From Cryptomeria japonica (lineage: Eukaryota > Streptophyta > Pinopsida > Cupressales > Cupressaceae): 64,000 nucleotides of DNA. Of this stretch, positions 1-11,222 are shown piece by piece (positions within the stretch are counted from its first letter, which is position 1; every line of letters starts with the position of its first letter). Location of the stretch: assembly GCF_030272615.1 (NCBI RefSeq), contig NC_081415.1, forward strand, positions 422,929,757 to 422,993,756, in the 5' to 3' direction. A model generated the notes under the pieces. That model searched no databases, was not told the DNA's origin, and saw only the letters and a program-made list of their open reading frames with translations. Both the position numbers and the translations under genes were made by a program.

Positions 1-1180
1 CAGATGTAACCAATGCAGATACCGATGGCACTGCTTTTCCCTTTTTCTTCTTTGGTTCCTCAATCAGTGTGACCTTCTCCAAGTAGGTACCGGTTCTTTT
101 CTTCTTTGCATCCAATGGTGAGGCAAGTAAGGTAGAGGCATACCCGATCAATAAGTCATTCACCACTTCATACCCCACAGGGCCAACTACTTCCTTTCTT
201 GGTTCCACATCTTCCATTATGCAGTCATCTATCCTTATTGTAAAGCAGATGTCATCTTCACACTTCTTCACAATGTCACCAGATATCCTCATTCTCTGGC
301 TCATCTTTCATTTGAACTCATCAAAGTACTTACCTAGAACCTCAGGATATGTAGTTACCACTACTTGTAGACTCTCCTTAATCTGCCTGGAAGCCAGTAG
401 GTGAGTAAACCATTGAACATCACCTACTCCAGGGAAATAACCTTGAAAATAAAAGAATAAACCGACCAAAATTTGTCCAAACTTGAATCTCAGTGAATTG
501 TCCTATTTGATGGATTTTAGATTCGCCAACAATTGCTTCTATAAACAGGTACATAGGTCAAATTTAGTATCTTCCTTTATCATCCTATAAGCAGCATTTA
601 CCATAGCAGTAGGGACAAAATTCATTTTGCTGGCATAAAATATCCTGTAACCAATCACCATGCAAGCGTATTTTACCAGATCATGAAAAATGGTGTTGAC
701 GGTCATTGCCTGTTGGTCACTCATAGAACCGGTGAGCTCTGTCATTTTAGTTTTGGTGACCTTCCGTAGAGATGGTACTTCTCCAACATTGCATAATCCG
801 GTGACATCATGAATCGCTTCCAGTGTGATGTCATGTGTCCGCTCGAAATACATCTTTTCACCATGCACTCTGCTGAGGATAATGCAAATATGTTCTTCTG
901 TAAATTCTTCCAAAAAGTATACTGCATTGTGTAAGTTCATCTTCTCGAGCATGCTATACTCTGGTTTGATCTTCTTGTCATCTCCATAGAAAAAACTTAG
1001 CTGGGAGTGAATCACTAGGGATCCTAGGTCTTCCAACTTACAGTATATGTACCCTGAAATATCTTCCTCGATAATGACTCTGATAGGAATTTGAGATAGG
1101 GCATTGTATCTCATTTTCTTTTGAATAAAATCAGGTGTATCTCCAGGTGCACTAGAACTAGAATGTGATGTGGAAGCCAT
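1..1180 (-). pseudogene. ORF2 of element 1, unknown function, broken by stops
   Basis: The ATG at 1180 (protein start MAST) is chosen because the homologous ORF2 of the second element also starts with MAS at the same distance from a TATA-like box. The frame is open to 541, then continues in the same frame to position 1 with stops near 539, 510 and 312. The middle part matches the protein at 7309-10667: both carry an LSRVH stretch, an I..(V/I)TG stretch, an ELTG/SLTG stretch, a V.GY.(I/F)F segment and a (K/M)FDLC or KIDLC segment. The distal part becomes rich in lysine and proline. There is no similarity that I can see to gag, pol or a known envelope. It occupies the place after gag where SIRE-type copia elements carry pol and an extra ORF. 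Function unknown. Confidence 0.65.
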
Positions 1181-1578
1181 AATCAAATGATAAGAAAGAA
1201 TTTCGGAAAATACCCTCACAATCTAAAATTTAGGTTTTCCAATATCGTGCACAGTACACCACTTCAGTTGCTAGTTCACCGCTTAGTGTTCTTCACTGAT
1301 TGCTTGAAGATGATTGCAAGATTTCACACAAGATTTCTTCAAATTCTAAACAAATCACTCTGGTTGCTTTGCTCTTGAAAATTCTTCTTTCAAAAATAGA
1401 TAAGTGAAAATGATGATGAAAACCCTTTTAAATAAACTCCCACCTACCATAATAAATGCATCACCGCTAGGGCACAAACCCTAATTTTACCTTTTACCGC
1501 TTCAAATATTTTTCTGACTGGCAGGTAACATATACCAGTAAAGGTCTTTACTGATATAAACTGTGGGTTCAAAATATT
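1181..1578 (-). promoter_or_regulatory. Inter-ORF spacer with TATA-like box ahead of ORF2
   Basis: No coding frame is seen here. On the minus strand the sequence TTTATTTAAAAGG (1424-1436) lies about 250 bases before the ORF2 start. The second element has ACTTAAAAGG at 10901-10910, about 238 bases before its own ORF2 start, and the sequence after the box is also alike (TTTTC or TTTTT, then TCATTTTCA). Conservation of motif and spacing in two diverged copies suggests an internal promoter or leader for ORF2. This is inference. Confidence 0.45.
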
Positions 1579-2886
1579 TCACCGATATGTTCCTGCTAAG
1601 CTTTTTTGAAGCTTAGTTTGCCAGTTCAGAGACTTCCACACTAGGTGCAGAAGCAGGTTATCATGTGACTCTTCTTCTGATTTCTTTCTCCAAGTTTTAT
1701 TCCATTCCACCCAAACGGTTTCAACATCAATTTTCCCTTCTAGAGTGATCAGTATATCATCCGATAGGTTCTTTCTCAATCTGCAAGTTTTGGCAGTGTG
1801 TCCCAATTTGTTGCAATGATAGCATACCATTCCAGGTGTTCTCCATGGTCCGTTATTCATACTTCCATTCTTCCTTCTGCATGTTACAGAAGTGTGACCG
1901 CTACCATGACAGATCAAACAAGTTTCTCTCCAAGTAGTTGCCGCTTGATAACCAACTGACCAATGGTCATGGGTATTGTACCGGTTAGGATTCCGGTTCA
2001 TAGGAAGTTCTGAAATAACTCCTCGAGTCCTTGGAGGATATCTCCCAGTGTTGTGCAAAATTGACCTGCATTCAAATGCTCTATGCCCAAACTTGTTGCA
2101 TGCATAACAATTTCCATTGAATCTATTGGATCTAGGCATATTGTTTTGAAAATAAGGAAAATTGTTGTAGGCCTTGCTTCTACACACATTGACAGTATGT
2201 CCTTCTTTGAGACAATTAAAGCAAACAGGTTTAAATTTTTGCTTACCTTTATCCTTGGATGTCAGTTGCTTCTTTGATGCTTCACCTTTTGTTCCAGAGG
2301 TCTCACCTTCCTCATATGTAGAGAAACCAAGTCTAGTGGTATTCTTTACTAGCTTTGCCGATTCTAGCTTTTGCTCTAGCTTAGCAGTACTCTTATTGAA
2401 TTTGGCAAGTATTTCATTTGACTCAATAAGTTCGTTGGAAATAGCAGCATTGGTTTCCATCAAGGTTGCATTCTCAGAAATAGCCATGTTTAGTTCACCT
2501 TGCATTTCTTCTTTTTCCATTTTACTCTCCTGGAGATGAGTGGTAAGGGTATTGATTTCTTGCTTCAGCTTGGATATCTCATGATCTTTGTCTTTTACCA
2601 GATCTTCACCTTTCCTTATTTTCTCAAGCTCTTTACACATTCTGATAGTCAGTCCTTCCAACTCTTTTCTCATATTGGCTTTAGATTCATTCAGTTTTTC
2701 AACTTCTTCAACTAGGGCATCCATGTCAGCTTCATCAGAAGAGCTATTTTCATTGAGTTCCATCAGTTTCTTAGCATGCTCTCTTCTTTTGGCCAAAGAG
2801 GTTTTATACTTGACTTTGAGTTCATCATAGGCTCTCTTAGTCTGAGTGAGATGGTGAGTAAGTTCCCTCACACTGTATTCCCCCAT
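1579..2886 (-). CDS. Gag-like coiled-coil protein with four CCHC zinc knuckles (element 1 ORF1)
   Basis: The ATG at 2886 lies 32 bases after the primer-binding site, giving about 435 residues; the longer open frame to 3168 only reads through the LTR. Order: a long charged region with heptad-like Leu/Ile spacing (coiled coil, roughly 2720-2345), a Lys/Ser-rich linker, then four CX2CX4HX4C knuckles between 2223 and 1783 (CFNCLKEGH, CYACNKFGH, CLICHGSGH, CYHCNKLGH). The usual N-terminal capsid part of copia gag is missing, so this is only the C-terminal half of a gag. The knuckles predict RNA binding and the coil predicts self-assembly. The frame is intact over 1.3 kb although ORF2 next to it is broken. 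Confidence 0.7.
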   Translation of the reverse strand: MGEYSVRELTHHLTQTKRAYDELKVKYKTSLAKRREHAKKLMELNENSSSDEADMDALVEEVEKLNESKANMRKELEGLTIRMCKELEKIRKGEDLVKDKDHEISKLKQEINTLTTHLQESKMEKEEMQGELNMAISENATLMETNAAISNELIESNEILAKFNKSTAKLEQKLESAKLVKNTTRLGFSTYEEGETSGTKGEASKKQLTSKDKGKQKFKPVCFNCLKEGHTVNVCRSKAYNNFPYFQNNMPRSNRFNGNCYACNKFGHRAFECRSILHNTGRYPPRTRGVISELPMNRNPNRYNTHDHWSVGYQAATTWRETCLICHGSGHTSVTCRRKNGSMNNGPWRTPGMVCYHCNKLGHTAKTCRLRKNLSDDILITLEGKIDVETVWVEWNKTWRKKSEEESHDNLLLHLVWKSLNWQTKLQKSLAGTYR

Positions 2887-2917
2887 ATCTCCTTCCAAGT
2901 AGTTAGACTTATAGAAA

Positions 2918-2933
2918 GTTGGATCTGATACCA
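2918..2933 (-). promoter_or_regulatory. Primer-binding site (initiator tRNA-Met type)
   Basis: On the minus strand the sequence TGGTATCAGATCCAAC follows the LTR end (…ATTCATCA) after two bases. TGGTATCAGA is the copia-type site complementary to the 3' end of initiator tRNA-Met. It fixes both the orientation and the LTR end at 2936. Confidence 0.75.
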
Positions 2934-2935
2934 AT

Positions 2936-4068
2936 TGATGAATACTAAGAGGGGGGGGGGGGTGAATTAGTATACCAAAAAATACTGTAATCAATCTTTT
3001 AAACAGTTTAGTAGATAACCGGTGCAATAGATTCACTAATAAACCGGTTAAGATAAGTGCAAACCAAATAGAAAACAAAACATTCACCCACAAGAGCACA
3101 ATCACCATAACACAAGATATTTGACATGGAAACCCAAATGGGAAAAACCACGGTGAGCAGAAATTCACAAGTAACTATCTGCAGAATAGTAACCAGACCG
3201 GTTAAGGTCATACAATGTTCTTCACCAGAACAAATCCTGTTAGGAATCTAGATCTCTGTTAGGAGATAAGTCCTGTTAAAGACTACCTTGTTAAAGGATT
3301 TCAGATCCATAGTTGTGAACCACCTTGTTAGAGGATTTACAAAGGCTTTGCTGGGCCTACCCGGTTAAGGATTTCAGACTTGTCGAAGATATTAGTAATC
3401 AACAAGTGAATGATCTAGATAATAGCACAATATGCTTAGTTAGATCCTTGACAACTCATTGTTAATGCATTTCAACATAACTTCAGTCTTCAATATCTCC
3501 ACACTCTATCTCTTCACACAAACCTAATCTTCTCTTCGATGATCGCACATAACCTTTTCTATTCTATATCTCATACATGCAAACCCTAGACATGATGTCC
3601 TTATAAAGGAATTTGATTTCATGTCAGTCCAATAGATTTAGACTACAAGTTCCTAGGTACAGTGCATCTAGACACATTTGGTAACGCGACACAAACACAC
3701 TGCCAAAGTGTTAGTGGATGATAACTCATCACACATTACAGTAATACCGGTTGGTAACTCATCATATATATACCGGTTAATACAATATACTGATTACCGG
3801 TTGTCAAAAATGAAGACTGGAATATCGTAGTGTTCCGATCAAAAGTTTACCGCTTGGGTCCTTCGTACCGCTTGAGATCCTCGAACTGCTTGGGGTCTTC
3901 ATACCACTTGGGATCTTCGGTCAATCTGTGACCAGTAAACCATCTTCTACAAAATACCGAGTCTAAAGACTATACATTCAATAATACACAAAACCAGTTG
4001 GAACAATTACCGGTTGAGCATAAATCATACATCAAGAAAGTGTGTGTCCATTAATGACAATCAAAACA
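2936..4068 (-). repeat. 5' LTR of element 1
   Basis: About 1133 bp. On the minus strand it starts TGTTTTGATTGTC and ends TTCATCA just before the primer-binding site. A TATA-like CTTTATAAGG lies at 3599-3608. The LTR holds a run of eleven or more Gs at 2950-2963 and about eight scattered copies of (A)CCGGT(T), for example near 3018, 3044, 3195, 3745, 3771, 3795 and 4009. The right boundary rests on similarity of layout to the other family members, since the partner LTR is outside the window. Confidence 0.65.
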
Positions 4069-4624
4069 TCATCAAAATGCCAACATCATCTTCCTCCTTA
4101 CCCTTCTTATTATCATTTTTTTCAACATCAGTATCCTCATCAGAAGAAATAATAATCTTCCTTTTCACCTTGTTTATCCCCTTACAGGTCTTTTTGGTCC
4201 TTTGGGTTTGCTTACCCATACCCTTTCTCTTCTTGCTTTTTATGAATTTATCATCAAAAGACTCATCCTCAGAGTCTAAAAGGTCAAAATCCACATCAGT
4301 CCCCTTTCTCTTTCCCTTGGTCTTCCCCTTGTTGCTGAAATCCTCAGACTCACCTTCAGTTTCAGAGTAGAGATTGAACCCACTATTCTCACTTTCAGTA
4401 TCGTCATCCCTAATTTTTTTGCCTTTACTAATGGGTTTCTCAATAGTTTTCCCCTTCAACAACTTATAAACTAAAACCATTAAACCTTGGTGGAGGGCAT
4501 GGTCTCTTTGAGAGTCTTTCTGCACTTCTCTAATAATATGATCCATAGAGCAAACAAGATAGTAAGACAGACTGACCTTGTCACCATGGCGAAAGTAATT
4601 AAGCAATATTGAATTTGTTGGCAC
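4069..4624 (-). pseudogene. Basic/acidic low-complexity protein fragment, cut by element 1
   Basis: A minus-strand frame of about 185 codons. The N-terminal 60 residues look globular (NYFRHGDKVSLSYYL…HQGLMVLVYKLL). The rest alternates Lys-rich and Asp/Glu/Ser-rich blocks, as in nuclear or transposon-linked plant proteins. The frame runs a few bases into the LTR and stops at 4061-4063, so element 1 probably inserted into it and the true C-terminus would lie left of the window. No family recognised. It could be another retroelement's accessory ORF or a host gene fragment. Confidence 0.35.
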
Positions 4625-5755
4625 CTACAAATTTTTGAAGAAAATTTGAGGTTGACATGTTAAAATTTGCTAGGGCATAAAAAGAGCACCATTGAAACCT
4701 ATTTGAGAAGGTCTTTTTGAGAGCTAATAAGTTGGGATCCAGTAAGTTTCATGAGCAATCACTTTGGGAATATGTTGGATGCATTTCATTAAGTCTATAT
4801 GTCTGTTTGCAAGACCCTATGGTCAGTTTTAACATGTTTTTGATGCACCTACTTTTAGGGGTTTGCACAAATCTACATGTTGCACATTTCTAGAAAAGCC
4901 TGAGTAGCCTACTTTGGAGGCTTATATCTTGCACCATGTTGACCTTAATGAGGAAATTATTGTTCCCCTATGTTCCTTGCAAAATTGTGTACTACCCTAC
5001 CCATTTTCATGTTCCCATGATTTCATTTGACCTATTTTCTAAAGCCAAATCTTTTGTAAATTGTGCCTGGATGATCTATTCATCAAACCAATTGATTCTT
5101 GAGATTCATTGTAGTGAGATGAGCGTGTATACCAAGTTTCATCTCTTCATGATTTAATCTGATATGTTTTTAAAATTATTTTGAAATGGGGTTTGAGAAG
5201 GCTTTAACAGGTTTTAGTGTAGAAACAATTAAGTTACCAACTTTAGAAATTAAAATCTCTCAAATCAGTAAGCGTCAAGCTAATCTATCTTGCAGGGTGA
5301 TTAACAGTATATTAGACTATTTATCTGTCAGGTGACGTGGTCTCAAGTGGCCATTTGAGCAGTTTTTGAAGGCGTTTTTCGGGGGTCAAGAGGTGGTTTT
5401 GGTCATTTTTGCAAAATGGTTGATCCAGATGGATGTTCTAGTGGTTCTAGATCAGTTTTAGGGCCCAGTTGTTTGAGAACGATTTTTTTTTAGCTGGGCT
5501 TGCCAAGGACCCAACTTGCCTTACCAAACATCGAAGTTATGCTTGCAAGGTCAATTTTAATTTTTAATATTTAAATCATTGTTATGGTTTAAATAATAAT
5601 TCATAAGAGAAAGTGTCTTGTCTCAAAGAATTTATTTAATAATGTTTTTTAAAATAGCATTATTAAGTATATTGTTTTGGAAGCTAAAAATGATTTAAAT
5701 CATTTTATAATGATTTAAAGTGAAAGGAAGATGTAATACTCAAGGTGGGCCCCAA
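4625..5755. other. Unassigned non-coding stretch
   Basis: Between element 1's target ORF and element 2. No long frame, terminal repeat or RNA gene seen. Element 2 inserted at its right end, and its continuation should be found from 12410 on. Confidence 0.5.
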
Positions 5756-5760
5756 GATGA

Positions 5761-6937
5761 TGTTAGGCCCAATATGGAAAGCTAATGTACTGAGAGGGGA
5801 GGGGTGAATCAGTACTTCAAATCCTTTTCTCAACAATATCTTTACTGTTATGCATAAACCAAAAACTACTGTAATATAATATAAAGCTAAAACAAATGAG
5901 TAACAATCATACATGATTCACTCCATAACACATATATTTTGGTTACGCATAAACTCTTGGTTAGAGAGAAAAACTGGGGTAGGGATGGCACCCACAACTT
6001 CACTACTGCAATAATAAAGAGTGCTCAGTTAGAGCTACATTTAGCTATTTCTGATAGCTTACCCTATTAGGAGTATTAAGATCAGTTAGATCTACCTTAC
6101 TAAAGGATTTATACAACACTATATAAGTGTAGCACCTGGTTAAAGGATTTACAATTTATAGACTTGGTTAGAGTCTTTTACCCTGTTAAAGGTTTCTCTT
6201 ACAACTTCAAAATATTACAATAAGACTTTACAAATATTTGCAACTTTACATCTGAAATGCTGTAGCAGATTCTATGTGCTCAAATTAAGATTACCTTGCT
6301 TATAGCATACCTCGGTAACTCATAAAATAACTCGGTAAACCCTTCTGTTTACTCTGTTCCTCGACTGTTCTCTAATAACCTTCTCGGTGACCTCTGTGTC
6401 TTTGTAACAGTCATAATACTCTGTGATTTCTCATGTATCACATAAGTCTTGCTTCATACAGATATGCACACACATTTCTCATATTCACATCTCTTTCTAA
6501 CCCTAAATTCGTGCTGTATAAATAGACTTCTTATGTCGGTGATCTGATTCATTGCTTCGATCTTACAAACATGATTTCTCGAATAAATAACCATGCAAAA
6601 TATTTCATTGGTTAGATGACCTCAAAATTATACAAAATTTGTATGTGCAATTTCCAATGTGATAACGGTTCTGTGTGCCTCGATCTTGTAACACGTTTTC
6701 ATATGTGTGTCCAGGTTCAATGAATCTGGTAACACATTTCACTTAGTGTATATCAACTCGATGTATTATCTTTACTGCTTGGTAGACAGCTCGGTGTATA
6801 CAGGGCTTTGTGACTGTTTTCCTTCTGTAACCGACTAGGCTGTTCATACCGACTAAATATTTCGGTAGGGGTAACTGACTAGAGTATATAGAATGACTTT
6901 GTATATAAAACTAATGGCAATTTGATAAGTAGTAAGA
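5761..6937 (-). repeat. 3' LTR of element 2
   Basis: 1177 bp. It matches 12181-12404 over about 220 bp at its 5' end (minus sense), including the shared CATATGTGTGTCCA and the terminal TACTACTTATCAAATTGCC. The first dinucleotide has changed from TG to TC in this copy. A TATA-like stretch lies at 6517-6524. Repeated CTCGGT motifs take the place of the CCGGT motifs of element 1. Confidence 0.85.
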
Positions 6938-6949
6938 ATCTCCCCTTTT
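6938..6949 (-). promoter_or_regulatory. Polypurine tract of element 2
   Basis: Minus-strand CAAAAGGGGAGAT directly before the 3' LTR start. This is the expected plus-strand primer position and resembles copia polypurine tracts. Confidence 0.75.
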
Positions 6950-7308
6950 GACATTAGTTGAGATGTTTGACAAAACTACTTTCAAAGTCATTACTCAAAA
7001 ATCTGTATACTTTACAAAATTTGACTAAACATGCAGTATATACATTAGTCATTGAAATAGGTTAATCAAATATACTCCCCTTATCAATATGCTATACAAA
7101 ACTCTGTAATGTGTGCTCGGTGAAACAATACTCTGTAATCACTATTCTTTCCTCTGTTCACTGCTCTTGGATACTCTGCTTATTCTGCTCATTCTCTGCT
7201 CGGTATACTCCCCCTATATACTACACTCCAGTTGTTTGATACTTTGAATACTATACACTCTTGATGATATACTCTGATATACTCTCCCTTTTTGACAAAC
7301 ATCAAAAT
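6950..7308 (-). other. 3' untranslated part of element 2
   Basis: Lies between the ORF2 stop and the polypurine tract. AT-rich, with repeated CTCTG/CTCGG words and no frame of note. Confidence 0.5.
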
Positions 7309-10300
7309 TTAGTTACCATTGGGAGGTGGCAACTTATCAAAAATGGATTTGTACTTTGTCTTGGCTTTGGTGAGAGCGATAGAGAGTGCATCCTTTACAC
7401 TATCCATTAAAGAATTATGTGCATTAATATCAGCCAATAATGAAATTAAGCCATCTAAAGTGCTTCCCTCTTGTGTAGTAGAGAGATAAGTGGCTCGGTT
7501 TAGCTGTTCTTGAATGGATGAAAGATGAGGAAGGAATAATGTTTGAAGTGTCATTATGTCCATCCTGATCTTGTGTTCTTCATTCCTCAATTCCAATTGT
7601 TGAGCCACGAGCTATTGTAGCTTAGTATAAAAATTATGAACTGAATTGGGCTTGGGGGTCAACTTATTTGAGAGATCAGTGATCTCTTTCTCAATTGCTT
7701 CTGTTTTATTCTTAATGTCTTTAAGAAATAAAGAAAATGTGCAGAGTTTTTGAAATAATGAAAGAATGTGCTTGAGTTGAGGGGACAACTCAGCAATAAA
7801 TTTGACAAGTTTTACCTTGCCAAAAGCAATGGATCTCTGTACTTCCTCTATCATTTTAGTAGTTAGCTCCTTGTCTTTTAGTTTGCTCAAGTATTCGGAT
7901 GCATCTACTCCAAATGTCTCAATCTGATTTAGGAGTTCATCCAATTGAATATGGATGGCTGCATCGGTTGATACTGTAGCTGAAGGTAGCATATCTGATA
8001 GTAAGGTCTTGACCTTCTGAAGTACTTTATTCTTCTTTTGTATGGCCAGTTGCTTCTCCTGTTCAGCCTTTGCTTTGCACAATTCACAGAATTCATTGAG
8101 TGATTTCCCTTTCAATGTGGAGATGTCTACATTGGGCAACACTATTGGTTTTGATAAATCAATTTTGAAACTATGCCTTTTCAACTTCTTTTCTTTACCT
8201 TTCACTAGGTGAACCGCTACAATAGCTTGAGAGGCTTGAAAACCCTCGGTAGGTTGCTTGGTAGAGACAACACTTTTGTTGGTTTCTTTAGCCTTGGTAG
8301 TGTCCTTCGGTGTCTCGGTGCTTGGTGTCTCAGCTGTAACATTTTTTGTGCTAGAAGGTGCTTAAGAGGTTTGTTCTTGTGAAGTACCTTCTGCTGTAGA
8401 CTTTTGACCTTCGGTGCCTTCACCTATAGCCTAAGGAGCATCGGTTTTAGCAGGTTGATTGATCGGTGGGTAAGGCTGAACTTGTTCCAAAACAGATTCA
8501 CTAGAGACAAGTTTTGCATAAACATTGCCTTCTATCATTTCTTGTTCAGGTGCCTCTGCATCCATGATATCTTCATCTATTTGAATGGTGATAGCAGGGT
8601 CTTGCTCGGTGACATCAGGCTCTTGGTCGGTGACATCGACTATTTCCACTGTCGATTGTTCACCAGCATTCTTTCTTCGAAAGATGGTCTTCCATTGCTC
8701 TTTTGTTTCCTTTTCCACTTCTATATACAGGCCATTCATCAATTTCAAGGCCTTTTGTTTTACTGTAAATTGATTTTGGTTGTTTGTCAGATGTTCTTTT
8801 ATTTCATCAACCGACATATCAGGAAAGAGATGCACCAAACTTCTTTCTCTGATTTGTTTCTCCGAGTCTAGGGCATATTGCCATCTGGTTTCAATATGTG
8901 CATATAATTCCGTAGGAATAAAATTACATACTTCTAATGGGACAACTCAGAATTTGAGAAGTGTGCAAATGACAGCTTCTTCAATTTGCTTCTTTTCATC
9001 AGTAGATCTGGATCATATTTGACAAATCTGAATCCACCAAATCCACCATATTCCTTTAGATTATTACAAAAATTTTCTACACTATGTACATCTACCTTCT
9101 TGATTTTCACAATCTGAAATTTATTTGCATCTTCAGATTCGGTATCACTCGACTCTTTTGGCAAAATGAGTCTCCGAGTAGATTTCTTGTAAGTTCTAGT
9201 TACCTTAGGAACGACAACAGTCTTTTGTTTCTTACTCGGTAATGCAGTAGATGCCCTTGTGTTAGGTCTCTTTGTTGGAGGGGTCGATAGGGCCATTGAA
9301 GTGTCCTTGTTCTTTCTCTTTAACACTTTTCCCTTTGGCAATTCGGTGCTAAGTGTTATGGCTGCTTCTTGGGCTTCTGTCTCCTCTTCGGTGATGGCTA
9401 TAACTCCTTTGACAGGTGTGGAGGAAGACTCTTCTCCAAATTTCTTAGTTAATGCCTTAATCATCTTTGTAGCTTTTCTTGTAGCCTTAGGTACTACAAT
9501 GCTCATTTTTACTTTTTCCTTCATCTCTTCATAGGTTCCATACCTCAGCTCGGCAGTATGTCTTGGCAATGATAGATAGGCATCAATTTGCTATTGTGTG
9601 ATATCAAAATCAATCTCGTAACCCATAGGTGACAAAAATTGAGTCCTCAGTTCCACAACATTCACATAACAGTAATTGGTGTTGACCTCAAAACATATTT
9701 CATCTTTGTATTTTTCTACCAGCTGTGGTGGAATCCGGTACCTGTTATGCATTTTCTCTTGGAACTTGCTGAAGTAATCATCCATTATATCATTAAAGTT
9801 ATCACCTAACTTCTTGATGAAGTCATTGATCTGATGGGTGATTGGTCGGTGTAGTTCCCAAACAACTTTACCGACTGTTGGAAAAAACTTCTCAAAGTAG
9901 AAAAACATACATACAAGTAATGATCCAAATTTTAGAGTATTTGTCAAGTTGTTCTTCTTCGGCTTCCTGATTGTGTTCAGATTTTTAAACAAGTTCTTCA
10001 GCAATACTTCACACAAGTCAATTTTCATGCCTTTCTTAACAATTTTGTATGCTAAGTCCACTGCTGCACAGGGTACACTGTTTTCCCTTGCCGATTGGAA
10101 GAAACAGTAACCAATTACTCTAATGGAAAATTTGAGTTCAAGATCAGTGACATTGTTCAACTTCAGACCTTTGTAATCTGATTCAACTCCAGTCAAACTG
10201 ATCAATTCCTTCTGTGATATCATTTTCTGTGCTCGAGCATGATCATAGATAGGATATCCGGTGATCAGATGAATGATTTCTTTAGTGATCTTAAATGGTT

Positions 10301-10667
10301 TCTCTTGTAGCCACATGAAATCATCATGCACTCGGCTTAGTACAAACTTGACCCACTGGGGTTTGAACACATGGGGATAGGTTAGGGATTTAGTCAATCC
10401 CTTGATTTTGATATGCTCATACTTGCTATCCATTTTACCATCTGTGCACAATTCATCATATGCATCTTTGATCTCAACATGACCGAGTTCTTCAACATGA
10501 CATTTTGTGAAGAATCTCACATCCTCGACTAACAAGACTCGATCCGGGATGAATGAAAAAGTAGTTTTGTCATTCGGTGCAGATGCAATTTTGGGAGTCA
10601 AAGAGTATTTTAGTGAGGGCTTTTCTACATTTGTGACAACAATGGGGTCTTGGATATTAGATGCCAT
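7309..10667 (-). pseudogene. ORF2 of element 2, about 1100 codons, unknown function
   Basis: The start MASNIQ at 10667 is preferred over the upstream Met at 10721 because element 1 starts the same way. The frame is open to 9591 (one TAG), continues to about 8940, shifts frame there, and goes on to 7309 with further single stops near 8430, 8361 and 7611. The N-terminal 350 residues are globular and homologous to ORF2 of element 1. The middle (9570-8930) is Lys/Thr/Ser-rich with basic clusters such as PSKKQKT. The C-terminal third (8205-7309) is helical and Leu-rich, coiled-coil-like. No catalytic motif of pol, helicase or protease is seen. A structural, nuclear-entry or envelope-like role is possible; I cannot choose between them. 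Confidence 0.6.
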
Positions 10668-11222
10668 TTTGATTTCAGATAAAATTTGACACGGGAACCT
10701 TAGGGTTTGAGAACTAAACAAATGACAAACGCTTCACACTCAGCATATAATAACAACTTAATGAGTTCGGTAAACCAGCTTAGCAATGCGATGAGATTCG
10801 ATGTAAATACCTTAGATTTTGCTTTGAAGATGGTTTGATCACCTTGATTCGCTCTGCTCTGCTTCTCAAAAACTTAGTGAATGAAAATGACTACAAAAAA
10901 CCTTTTAAGTACTCAAAAATACCTTATTTGGCTCTGTGCAAGTTAGGTCGAAGACATTAAATGCACTCGGTTCACTTAACTTTCTTTCCCTTTTTTTGTG
11001 CACTTTAACTGAGTAACCAAACTTCTTTCATATACCAACTTGACAGGCTTCCTGAATTCACCAACTTAATAGTTTTCCTGTAAAGTGCTCCAAAAGACTT
11101 TGATACAATTTCAAACTTACTACTACATCTTACTATGCAGATTTTGAATTCAGTACATACTAAAATAGGAACTGTTTAAGATTTAACCTTGTGAGAATGC
11201 AATCCCTTCATACCTTTACCGA
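10668..11222 (-). promoter_or_regulatory. Inter-ORF spacer of element 2 with TATA-like box
   Basis: Non-coding. The TATA-like ACTTAAAAGG at 10901-10910 (minus strand) is followed by a T-rich run and TCATTTTCA, paralleling 1424-1436 in element 1 at nearly the same distance from ORF2. Confidence 0.45.

Larger units (their letters stand above)
1..4068 (-). mobile_element. Copia-like, pol-less LTR retroelement 1 (partial, runs off left edge)
   Basis: Read on the minus strand, the order is LTR (4068 to 2936), a primer-binding site, a zinc-knuckle ORF, a spacer with a TATA-like box, and a second large ORF that continues past position 1. No integrase, reverse transcriptase or RNase H is present between the two ORFs. 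The 3' LTR lies outside the window. The LTR resembles those of 5761-12404 and 42519-43504 in length and in the G-rich end followed by TGAAT[TC]AG. The 5-bp flank on the right is TCATC. Insertion appears to have cut the reading frame found at 4061-4624. Confidence 0.75.

Noticed and set aside
2918-2933. tRNA gene at GGATCTGATACCA
   Set aside because: Only the 3' end of initiator tRNA-Met is matched, next to an LTR end; it is a primer-binding site.
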